Below are positions 1 to 7,728 of a stretch of 64,000 bases of DNA, piece by piece; the first letter of the stretch is position 1, and every line of letters starts with the position of its first letter. This DNA is from Labilithrix sp. GTDB lineage: Bacteria > Myxococcota_A > Polyangia > Polyangiales > Polyangiaceae. The notes under the pieces are model-generated. The model saw nothing but the letters and a program-made list of their open reading frames with translations, was not told where the DNA came from and made no database searches. Location: assembly GCA_019637195.1 (NCBI GenBank), contig JAHBWA010000035.1:1-64000 (forward strand), read 5' to 3'. A program made the position numbers and the translations under genes.

Positions 1-443
1 GCGCCCGCCCGGAGTTCAAGGCCGCGCGCCACCGGATAGCCCTCCTCCATCACCACGTGGTCCCGCTGCCGCACGGCGTCGGCCGGCGCGCCCCGAGCGA
101 GATCGGGATGCGCCTCGACGACGCGCGCTCGGCGGCCGAGGTCTTCGACGAGGTCGGGATCACCGCGGTGATGCACGGCCACCGCCACGTGAGCGAGCAG
201 CGTCAGCCCGCCGGGAGCAACTTCACCATCCTCGCGTCGCCGTCGCTGACGCTCGGCTGCCGGAGCGGCGACGATCCGTCGTTCTGGCGCGTGGAGCTCG
301 ACGAGCGCATGCACGCCACGCGCGTGCGTGTCCCGGTCGCGGCGATGGAGCAGGACGACGATCCGTCGGAGAGCCCGATCGAGGCGCTCGTCGAGGGCGC
401 GCTCGAGAGCGCGAGCGACCTCTCGATCGACGTCGACGACTGA
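1..443 (+). CDS. Metallophosphoesterase, C-terminal part (cut by window start)
   Basis: The reading frame is open from the first bases of the window to a stop at 443, so the start lies outside. About 147 codons are visible. Two motifs of calcineurin-like phosphoesterases can be seen: a His-rich segment LLHHHVVPLP near the start, and MHGHRHVSE, which matches the C-terminal GHxH metal-binding motif. These enzymes use two metal ions to hydrolyse phosphoesters. The last 50 residues are acidic and probably not part of the fold. Substrate cannot be told. The call to the superfamily is fairly sure; nothing more specific is. Confidence 0.75.
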   Translation, partial: ARPEFKAARHRIALLHHHVVPLPHGVGRRAPSEIGMRLDDARSAAEVFDEVGITAVMHGHRHVSEQRQPAGSNFTILASPSLTLGCRSGDDPSFWRVELDERMHATRVRVPVAAMEQDDDPSESPIEALVEGALESASDLSIDVDD

Positions 444-599
444 CGCCGCCGCCGCGCGTCGAGACGGCGCCTCCCCGCCACCTCGCGGCCCTTTCCGCGG
501 ACCGGCGCCGCCTCCGGCGGCCCCCCGCGGACAGCCCGCCGCCTCGCGGCCTCCGCCCGCCGGCTTGTTCCGCCGTCGAGCACGCGGTAGAGAAACCTC

Positions 600-1559
600 A
601 TGCGTTCGCGAGCGGGCCTGATCGGGGCAGCTGCCGTAGTCACGGGGGCGCTGGTCGCCTGTGGGCTCGACGTCGTCGGGGGCGCGGACGCCGTGGAGGC
701 CGACGATCCGGCCGCCGGCCCCGCCCGTCCGGCGCCGGAGCCGATCGACGAGCTCGGCGACGACGACGGCGGGGCGGCCCCCACGTTCGACGCGTCGCTC
801 CCCGACGAGACGCCGCTCGATGGCGGTCCGTCGGACGCGGGGCCGTGCTCGGCGAGCATCACCGAGAACTTCGCCCAGGGGCTCGGCGCGTGGGTCCAGT
901 ACGGCGGCGTCGCGCGCGGCGTCAGCGGGAACAACGCCTACGCGCAGCTGATCGCGCCGGACGCGAAGAGCCGCGCCGCCGGCCTCTTCTGGGTGCCCCC
1001 CGCCGGCGTGAAGGCGACCTCGTTTCGGGCGAGCTTCAGCTACTACGTCGCGACGCCGTACCGCTACTGGTACATGGGCGACGGCCTCACGTTCGCCTGG
1101 CTGACGTCGACGGGCGGCAGCGCCCTCGGCGCCGGCGCCGTCACCGGCGCGGGGCTCGGGCTGCAGCCGGGCATCACCGGGAGCGCCTTCGCGCTGGACG
1201 GCTGGCAGAACTCGTCCATCGGCGACGTGGCGGAGCCGTCGCTCAGCGTGCTCGGGATCGATCCCGCGCGCGGCAACCCGGGCTCGTACGCCTGGCACCT
1301 GGCGAAGAAGGGGCCGTACCGCCGGAGCGACGTCTACGACGCGTGGCGCCGCATCGAGATCGTCGTCGCGAACGGCAAGGCGACCGTGCGGTTTCGCTTC
1401 AGCCCCAACGGGACGGCGACGACGCTGTTCGACGATGTCACGGTCGACGCGGCGAACGTCGTCGCGCTCGGCTTCACCGCCGCGACGGGCGGGGCGGACG
1501 CGATGGGGTTCTTCGTCGACACGGTGAGCATCGAGCTCATAGACGCGACCTGCGATTGA
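600..1559 (+). CDS. Putative lipoprotein with a lectin-like beta-sandwich domain
   Basis: 319 residues. A signal peptide ends in LVAC with the lipid-carrying cysteine at residue 21, so the protein should sit in the envelope. Residues 25-80 are a low-complexity, Asp/Pro-rich linker. Residues 85-319 contain alternating aromatic and Gly-rich stretches (FAQGLGAWVQYGG, ASFSYYVATPYRYWYMGDGLTFAW, VVALGFTAATGGADAMGFFVDTVS) that resemble a concanavalin A-like or legume-lectin-like sandwich. This is an impression of fold, not a family assignment. It converges with the lipoprotein on the other strand, leaving 6 bp between stops. Ligand unknown. Confidence 0.7.
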   Translation: MRSRAGLIGAAAVVTGALVACGLDVVGGADAVEADDPAAGPARPAPEPIDELGDDDGGAAPTFDASLPDETPLDGGPSDAGPCSASITENFAQGLGAWVQYGGVARGVSGNNAYAQLIAPDAKSRAAGLFWVPPAGVKATSFRASFSYYVATPYRYWYMGDGLTFAWLTSTGGSALGAGAVTGAGLGLQPGITGSAFALDGWQNSSIGDVAEPSLSVLGIDPARGNPGSYAWHLAKKGPYRRSDVYDAWRRIEIVVANGKATVRFRFSPNGTATTLFDDVTVDAANVVALGFTAATGGADAMGFFVDTVSIELIDATCD

Positions 1560-1565
1560 GCAGGC

Positions 1566-1997
1566 TCAGTCTGCCGGGGCGTCGGTCGCGGCGTCCGCGT
1601 CTGCCTCGGCGTCGACCACGACCACGACGGGCTCCGGCGGAACGAGGAACGCGCAAGCCTCGTGCGACTCGGGCTCCTTCACCACCGAACAGTCGCCGGT
1701 GATGATGGCGTCGACGCACGCGTCGACGGCTTGCGGGCTCGGCTCCTTGGTGACGACGAGCCCGTGGAGGCACTGGTCGTCGTAGTAGCGGATGCACGCG
1801 GCGACGTCGCTCGTCGGCGTGTCACCGGAGTGGACCGGGCGGCTCAAGTCGATGCCGCAGGCTGGCGCGCTCTCGCAGCGTACGCGCTCGATCTTGCGGC
1901 AGGCCTCGACGCCGACGGGCTCGGTGCCGCACGCCGTCGAGCTCGCCGCGGCGGTGAGCGCCACCGCGAGGAGCACGAAGATCGCGACGCGCTGCAC
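1566..1997 (-). CDS. Small lipoprotein with conserved-looking cysteines
   Basis: I chose the GTG at 1997, which gives about 143 residues with a compact signal peptide (VQRVAIFVLLAVALTAA) and a lipobox ending STAC at residue 23. The frame stays open up to an ATG at 2102, but that start would place 35 basic, Pro-rich residues before the signal. The mature part has eight or so cysteines spread over CRKIERVRCESAPACG, CIRYYDDQC and CVDAIITGDC, suggesting disulfides in the periplasm or on the surface, and ends in an acidic Asp/Ala tail. Family not recognised. Confidence 0.6.
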   Translation of the reverse strand: MQRVAIFVLLAVALTAAASSTACGTEPVGVEACRKIERVRCESAPACGIDLSRPVHSGDTPTSDVAACIRYYDDQCLHGLVVTKEPSPQAVDACVDAIITGDCSVVKEPESHEACAFLVPPEPVVVVVDAEADADAATDAPAD

Positions 1998-2150
1998 CCG
2001 CGAGGGAGATCGCGGCGACGCCGCTCCGCCCGGCGCTGCAGCCGAGCGAGGAGGTCGGGAGGTGGGGACCTCTCGAGCCGGGAGACCACGCATGCTCGCC
2101 ATCTACTAGGTCCGCCGCGCGGAGGTCAAAAAAGGCGGGTGTCGAGTGGC

Positions 2151-2188
2151 AGTGTCTACTTGACAGTTGGAGTGTCTAGAGTCATTCT
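2151..2188 (+). promoter_or_regulatory. Candidate sigma-70 promoter and operator of the MerR-VIT operon
   Basis: TTGACA at 2160-2165 is a perfect -35 box; 17 bases later CATTCT at 2183-2188 is a fair -10 box. The start codon follows at 2195, so the transcript would be nearly leaderless. The octamer AGTGTCTA occurs at 2151-2158 and again at 2171-2178, bracketing the -35 box and lying in the spacer, a plausible binding site for the MerR protein encoded immediately downstream. Autoregulation is inferred. Confidence 0.55.
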
Positions 2189-2194
2189 GAGGGC

Positions 2195-2719
2195 GTGATC
2201 GGAGTGACGTACAAGCTGGACGAGCTGGCGAGGGCCGCGGGGACCTCCGCGCGCACTGTGCGCTACTACGTGCAGCGAGGGCTCCTGCCGCCGCCGGCGT
2301 TTCGGGGGAAGGACTCGGCCTACGGCCATGAGCACCTCGTCCGCCTGCGCGCGATCCGCCGGCTCCAGGACGCGTTCCTCCCGCTCGATGCCATCGCGGT
2401 CGAGCTCGCCCGCCGCACGGTCGCCGAGATCGAGCGCGTCGCCGACGGCCGCGACGCCCCGCGGGCGCCCGCTCCCGCCGGGACACCTCCGGTTCCACCG
2501 CCGCCGGCGCGTCAGATCGACGCCCCGCCTCCGTCGACGAACGGGAGAGGCGAGCGGCCTGGGCCGCCGCTGGCGGACCGCACGTTTCGTCGCATCGAGC
2601 TGGCGCCCGGGGTGGAGCTCAGCGTCGCCGACGACGCGCCGCTCGAGTCCCGGAGGTTGGCGGATCAGATCCTCGAAGGCCTGCAGTCGACGCGAGAGCG
2701 AGAAGGAGCACGACGATGA
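2195..2719 (+). CDS. MerR-family transcriptional regulator
   Basis: 174 residues from a GTG start. Residues 4-70 form the winged helix of MerR proteins: YKLDELARAAGTSARTVRYYVQRGLLPPP followed by the wing and the RLRAIRRLQDAFLPLDAI helix. The C-terminal half is Pro-rich then short helical, without the cysteines of metal sensors, so the signal is unknown. The stop overlaps the ATG of the VIT/vWA gene (ATGATG at 2716), indicating translational coupling. MerR and VIT-vWA together suggest that the regulator controls its partner in response to something the partner or its ligand reports. Confidence 0.85.
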   Translation: MIGVTYKLDELARAAGTSARTVRYYVQRGLLPPPAFRGKDSAYGHEHLVRLRAIRRLQDAFLPLDAIAVELARRTVAEIERVADGRDAPRAPAPAGTPPVPPPPARQIDAPPPSTNGRGERPGPPLADRTFRRIELAPGVELSVADDAPLESRRLADQILEGLQSTREREGARR

Positions 2720-5337
2720 TGCGAGCGGGGCTGTTCGGAACGGAAGGAGGCGCGGTGGCGCTGCTCGGCGTGGAGGTGCGCGCGGACGTCGTCGCCGGCC
2801 ACGCCGCCGCCGTCGTTCGCCAGCGGTACCGAAACGACGAGGCGAAGCCGATCGAGGCCGTGTACACGTTCCCGCTGCCGACCAAGGCCGTGCTCGTAGG
2901 CTTCTCGATGACCGTCGAGGGCCGGCGGATGGAGGGTGAGGTCCACGAGCGGGAAGAGGCGTTCCGCCGCTACGACGACGCCGTCGCGGCCGGTCACGGC
3001 GGCGCGCTCCTCGAGCAGGAGCGGCCGAACGTGTTCACCGCGAACGTCGGCAACCTCCTCCCCGGCGAGGAGACGATCCTCGAGATCCAGTACGTCGAGC
3101 CGCTGCTCGCCGACGAGGGGGCGGTGCGCTGGTCCGTGCCGACGCTCGTGGCGCCGCGCTACATCCCGGGCCGCCCGGGCGGAGATCGCACGGCGCACGG
3201 CGTCGCGGACCCGACCGATCGCGTCCCCGACGCCGATCGCATCTCGCCGCCGATCGGCGCCGTCGCGTACGGGCTCGCGCTCGATCTCACGTTCGATCTC
3301 GGCGTGGCGCTCGAGGTCGAGAGCCCGTCGCACGCCGTCGTCGTCGCGCACGAGGGCCGAAAGGCGCGCGTGACGTTCTCCCAGCGTGAGGTCCCGCTCG
3401 ATCGCGACGTGGTCGTCACCGCGTTCGCGCGCTCGGGCGAGCGGACGGCGGCGCCGATCGCGAGCGCCGTTACCCACCGCGCCCCCGGGCACGAGGGCGT
3501 GCTCGCGCTCACCCTCGTGCCCGACCTCGGCGCGAGTCAGGAGCGGCGCGCGTCGCGGAGCGACGTCGTGTTCGTGCTCGATCGCTCCGGCTCGATGGCC
3601 GGCGCGTCCATGCCCGAGGCCCGCACGGCGCTCCGGCTCTGCCTCCGTCAGCTGCGGGAGGGCGACCGCTTCGCGATCCTCGCGTTCGACGACTCCGTCG
3701 AGGCGTTCGCGCCCGAGATGCTCCCGTTCACCCAGGCGACGCTCGAGCGCGCGGACGCCTGGCTCGAGGCGGTCGACGCCCGCGGCGGGACCGAGCTGCT
3801 CGCCCCGATGCAGCAAGCGGCGCGGCTCGCGCCCGACGGCGTCGTCGTGCTGCTCACCGACGGAGAGGTCGGCAACGAGGACGAGATCCTCGCGGCCTTC
3901 CTCGCCGCGCAGCGGCCTCCGCGCGTCTACTCCTTCGGCATCGGCACGAACGTCTCGGACGCGCTCCTGGCGGCGCTCGCCGACAAGACCGGAGGCGCCG
4001 TGGAGAAGATCCATCCGGGCGAGCGCGTCGACGACAAGGTCGTCGCGCAGTTCGCGCGCGCGACCGCCCCGCGCGTGACGGAGCTCCGGGTCGCGACGCG
4101 CGGGATCGAGCTCGGCGAGATGGCGCCGGCGGAGCCGAGGGCGCTCGTCGACTCCGAGCCGTTCTGCCTCTTCGCCACCTACGAGGCGGCCGGGCGCGGC
4201 GTGATCGAGCTCCGAGGCAAGCTCGACGGCGAGCCGTTCCTGCTGGAGGTGCCCGTGGACCTCGACGATGCGAGCGATCGCCCCGTCGTCGCGAAGCTCT
4301 GGGCGCAGGCGCGGATCCGCGATCTCGAGCGCGCGATCGTCACGGGCCGTCGCGCCGACGCGATGAAGGATCGGATCACCCGGCTCGCGACGACCTACGG
4401 CGTCTCGTCGAAGTTCACGTCGTTCGTCGTGGTGGAGAAGCGCACCGGCGATCGCCGCGCGAACGCGCAGCCGGAGACCCGCGTGGTCCCCGTGAACGCG
4501 CCCGCGGGCTGGGCGCTGTTCCAGGCCCCGCAGGGCCGACGCCGCCAGATGTTCGCGACGGCCGGGCCTCCGCCGATGCCCGCCGCGATGCCGGCCCCGC
4601 GGCGCGCCGGCGGCGCGATGCCGGCGTCGCCGATGGCCGCCATGCCTCCGCTGGCGCCTTCGCCCATGTCGCCGGCGCCTCCCGCGGCGCGCGCGGCGCC
4701 GCCCCGCTCGGACGGAGGTCGCGTGACCGGCGCGCCTCCGCCGGGGGCGGTCCTGGGCGAGAGCTTCGCCGACGCCGAGAGCTTCGCCGTAGCGCCCGTC
4801 GACCAGCTCCGGTCGGTGGGCGGCGCGTCGAAGGGCGAGCTCGGGCGGGCGCCGAGCGAGGGCGCGATCGCGACGCGCGCGGGCGACGACGCGGCCGTCC
4901 TCGCGATCCTGTCGCGCCAGAACGCCGCCGGCATGTGGGGCGCGCCGGGGCGCGACGACGTGTCGGTCACGGTCGAGGTGCTCCTCGGGCTGGTGCGCCT
5001 CGGCCTCTCGACCGCGCACGCCGTCCACGGCGCGCAGCTCAAGAAGGCGGTGGACGCGCTCCTCGCGCGCCTCGGCGACGCGGCGGTCACCGCGCGCGAG
5101 CGCGAGCTCGCGCTCGGCGTCGCGTGGCTGCTCGCGAGCGGCCGCCGCACCCGCCACGCGATCGAGGACGCCGCGCGGACCGGCGGCAGACCCGCGGCGC
5201 TCGCCATGCTCGGGGACGAGCCCGCCGTCCCGCGCGCGTGGATCTCCTCTCCCCGACGGTCTGATAGAACGGTCGTCGACGATGGCAGCGGCGATGATCC
5301 TCTGCGCCGGCCTCGGGACGCGGCTGGCGTCCCCTGA
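2716..5337 (+). CDS. VIT and von Willebrand factor A domain protein
   Basis: 873 residues. Residues 1-130 are a VIT (inter-alpha-trypsin inhibitor) domain (AVYTFPLPTKAVLVGFSMTV, NVGNLLPGEETILEIQYVEPL). The vWA domain follows from about residue 280 with an intact MIDAS: DRSGS near residue 289, the Thr in ARGGTELL and the Asp in LLTDGEVGNE. Residues 590-690 are a Pro/Met/Ala linker, then a helical domain. No signal peptide is seen, so it may be cytoplasmic. Family role is protein-protein interaction through a metal ion; partners unknown. The frame runs 56 bases into the next gene, across a sequence that looks like a leader (TGATAGAACGG at 5262), so the true C-terminus may be disturbed by a small indel. 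Confidence 0.85.
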   Translation: MMRAGLFGTEGGAVALLGVEVRADVVAGHAAAVVRQRYRNDEAKPIEAVYTFPLPTKAVLVGFSMTVEGRRMEGEVHEREEAFRRYDDAVAAGHGGALLEQERPNVFTANVGNLLPGEETILEIQYVEPLLADEGAVRWSVPTLVAPRYIPGRPGGDRTAHGVADPTDRVPDADRISPPIGAVAYGLALDLTFDLGVALEVESPSHAVVVAHEGRKARVTFSQREVPLDRDVVVTAFARSGERTAAPIASAVTHRAPGHEGVLALTLVPDLGASQERRASRSDVVFVLDRSGSMAGASMPEARTALRLCLRQLREGDRFAILAFDDSVEAFAPEMLPFTQATLERADAWLEAVDARGGTELLAPMQQAARLAPDGVVVLLTDGEVGNEDEILAAFLAAQRPPRVYSFGIGTNVSDALLAALADKTGGAVEKIHPGERVDDKVVAQFARATAPRVTELRVATRGIELGEMAPAEPRALVDSEPFCLFATYEAAGRGVIELRGKLDGEPFLLEVPVDLDDASDRPVVAKLWAQARIRDLERAIVTGRRADAMKDRITRLATTYGVSSKFTSFVVVEKRTGDRRANAQPETRVVPVNAPAGWALFQAPQGRRRQMFATAGPPPMPAAMPAPRRAGGAMPASPMAAMPPLAPSPMSPAPPAARAAPPRSDGGRVTGAPPPGAVLGESFADAESFAVAPVDQLRSVGGASKGELGRAPSEGAIATRAGDDAAVLAILSRQNAAGMWGAPGRDDVSVTVEVLLGLVRLGLSTAHAVHGAQLKKAVDALLARLGDAAVTARERELALGVAWLLASGRRTRHAIEDAARTGGRPAALAMLGDEPAVPRAWISSPRRSDRTVVDDGSGDDPLRRPRDAAGVP

Positions 5338-6130
5338 CCACTGGCTCGCGAAGCCGATGGTGCCCATCGGCGACGCGCCGGCCGCTCATCGCCGCGCGCG
5401 TCCGCGCGGCGGTTCGATCGCGTGGTCGTCAACGTGCACCACCGGCCGTCCGACCTCCGGCGCTGGGCGGCGGACGCGGGCGCGGCCATTTCCGGAGGCC
5501 GAGCTTTTGGGGACCGCGGGCGGCGTGGCGCGCCGCCGCTCCCGGTGACGGCGACGCCTCGTGTGGAACAGCGACATCCTGGGCGATCTCGATCCGGGCG
5601 CGCTGGCGAGCGCCCAGTTTCGGGCGCGGCCGCGACGCTCGCGGTCGTCGCGCGCGCGGCAGGCGAGGAAACGTCGCCTCGGCGAGGATGGACGCATCGT
5701 CCGTCTTTTCGGGCGCGAGGCGATCGCCGACGAGCGCGCGGGCGCCGACTTCATCGGGGTGCACGTCGTCGGCGGCGGCCTCCGTTCGTCGCTGCTCGAG
5801 CGCGGCTGCCTGGTCGGCGACGTCTACATCCCCGCGCTCCGCGCCGGCGCGCGCCTCGCCGCGCACCGCGTGGCGACGCCGTTCGTCGACGTCGGGAGCC
5901 TCGCCGCGTACGTCGGCGCGAACCGCGCCTGGCTCGCGGCCCGCGGCGTTCGGTCGTGGATCGCGCCGGGCGCGCGCGTGTCGGCGAGCGTCGACGGCTC
6001 GATCGTCGGCGCCGGCGCGATCGTGGCGGCCGACGCCCTCCGGTCGGTCGTCTGGCCGGGCGCGCACGTGCGCGAGCCCGTCGCGGACGCCGTCGTGACA
6101 CCCCACGGCACCGTGCGCCTCCCGGCGTGA
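5282..6130 (+). pseudogene. Sugar-phosphate nucleotidyltransferase, multiply frameshifted
   Basis: The start encodes MILCAGLGTRLASPDHWLAKPMVPIGD, the nucleotide-binding signature (GxGTRL...KPxxPxGD) of mannose-1-phosphate guanylyltransferase-like enzymes. The homologous reading then jumps between frames: VVVNVHHRPSDLRRW lies in another frame from about 5422, PEAELLGTAGGVA returns to the first frame near 5490, a TGA follows at 5546, VWNSDILGDLDP resumes at 5562, AATLAVVARAAGE is again shifted near 5630, and from about 5675 the first frame continues intact to 6130 with a left-handed-helix-like tail (SIVGAGAIVAADALRSVVWPGA). At least four to six indels lie within about 350 bases. It is either a pseudogene or a badly resolved stretch of sequence. 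Confidence 0.7.
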
Positions 6131-6252
6131 GGTCGCGCGCCGCGCCGGCACGGGGGAAGGGCGGGGCGCTCCGCCGCCCGCGTGCGCCGCGGACTTCACC
6201 TCGAGGAGACGATGCGCGAGGGGCCTGCGACGCCTCGGTAGGTCCTGTCGCT

Positions 6253-7536
6253 CTAGTCGAGGTACTGCTCGATGCCGGCCGCGCCGCCGACGACCGTGGG
6301 CGCGCCGATCGCGGTCGGGACGAGGCGCGCGCCGCGTCGGGCGACGCGGAGCGGGATCTCGCGCACGCCCGCGGCCGTCGCCCGGTAGGCGTGGGTGTCT
6401 CCGGCCGCGTCGTCACCGACGATGAAGGCGACGTCCGGCGCGAGCGCGTGGACGTCGGCGCGGGCGAGCGGGAGCGTGTCCGGCCACGGCGCCGGCGCGC
6501 AGTCGCTCGTGCAGGCGAGATCGAGCACGCGCACCGGTCCGTCGCCGCCGCCGACCACCGCGAGGTGCGCGCTGTCGAGCGCGGCCGCGCCGCAGCCCTT
6601 CACCGGATCGGGCGGGAACGGCAGCGGCGCCGCGAGCGCGGCGGTCGGCGCGAGCAGCTCGGCGCCCGCTGCTGCCCCGTCGCCGCCGACGACGATGAGC
6701 CCGCGGCCCGGGACGAACGCCGCGCACGCTCCCTCGCGCGGCGCGGCGAGCGCGGCGAAGCTGCGCGAGCCCTCGGGATCGATCACGAGCACGCGGGCCG
6801 TCGGGCCGCCGCTCGCGCGCGTGGCGCCGACGACGTACTGCGTCCCGTCGGGGGCCGTCACGGTCGCGCCGCCGGCGATCTCGCCGAACGTGCCGCCCGG
6901 CGGCGCGTCGAGCGGGTAGCTCGCGGCGTCGGACAGGTCGAACGTGGTCGCGCCCTCGTCGTCGATGACGAGCAGCGCCGTCCCGAAGCTCGCCAGCGAG
7001 CGCGCCGGCCGCGGCAGCTGCGGGGGGCTGGCGAGGGGCTTCAGCGCGAGCAGATCGTAGAGCATCGTCGCCGCTCCGTTCGCGGCGAGGATGAACCGGC
7101 CCGAGACGGTCATGGCGATCTCGGGCTCGAACGCCGCGGGGCCCCGCGGCAGGCGCGCGAGCTCGCCCGTGCGCTGGACGAAGACCTCGAGCGTCGTGTT
7201 CTCGAGCGCGCCCCACTGGACGAGCAGCGTCTCGCCGCGAACGACCACCTGGCCCGCCGCGTCGAGCCCCGAGATCGCGAGCGCGCCCACCTCGGTGCGC
7301 TGCTGCGCGCCGAGCCGGATCGAGTCGACCGGCAGCTCCGCGCGGGCGATCTCGGCGCGCGTGCCGTCGAGCGCGATCTTCTCGGCGACGAGCGTGACGG
7401 CGGCGGGCGCGCGGGAGAAGACGTCGACCTCGTCGCCGGTGACGACGCTCACGGTCCCCTCGATGGTGCCGCTGCACGCGAGCGCCGACGCGATCAGCGT
7501 CGCTGCGCCGAACGTCCTCTTTCGCGGTCGACCCAT
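6253..7536 (-). CDS. Lipoprotein with propeller-like repeats
   Basis: 427 residues. Signal peptide with lipobox SALAC, lipid cysteine at residue 21. After a beta-rich region, residues 130-420 hold repeated Gly-rich strands such as SGRFILAANGAATMLYDL, FGTALLVIDDEGATTFDL, GRGLIVVGGDGAAAG and SAHLAVVGGGDGPVRVLDL, spaced about 45-50 residues. This is the pattern of a beta-propeller, kelch-like or WD-like, although no family is certain. One cysteine pair (CTSDC) may form a disulfide. Probably an envelope protein; ligand unknown. It stands alone, convergent with the broken nucleotidyltransferase. Confidence 0.65.
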   Translation of the reverse strand: MGRPRKRTFGAATLIASALACSGTIEGTVSVVTGDEVDVFSRAPAAVTLVAEKIALDGTRAEIARAELPVDSIRLGAQQRTEVGALAISGLDAAGQVVVRGETLLVQWGALENTTLEVFVQRTGELARLPRGPAAFEPEIAMTVSGRFILAANGAATMLYDLLALKPLASPPQLPRPARSLASFGTALLVIDDEGATTFDLSDAASYPLDAPPGGTFGEIAGGATVTAPDGTQYVVGATRASGGPTARVLVIDPEGSRSFAALAAPREGACAAFVPGRGLIVVGGDGAAAGAELLAPTAALAAPLPFPPDPVKGCGAAALDSAHLAVVGGGDGPVRVLDLACTSDCAPAPWPDTLPLARADVHALAPDVAFIVGDDAAGDTHAYRATAAGVREIPLRVARRGARLVPTAIGAPTVVGGAAGIEQYLD

Positions 7537-7728
7537 CGCCGATCCTGGTTAGCACGGCGGGGGCATCGCCGAGGGGCGATTCACGCGCTGGCCGCGCGCC
7601 CGACCCGGGCTCGAGCGCGGCCGTCGGCGCGCCGCGGGCGCGGTCGGTGAGTCGCCGCGCCGGGGCCCCCGGTCCACCGCAAACTTGGCCTCGGTCGCCC
7701 GCGCGAGATAGCCGGGGAGAGGAGCCGC

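Noticed and set aside
2665..5367. Long minus-strand open frame across the VIT gene, and similar long antisense frames over dnaE, the repeat genes and others
   Set aside because: High GC makes stops rare in antisense frames; these translations are Arg/Ala-rich, lack motifs and ribosome sites, and overlap genes with clear families.
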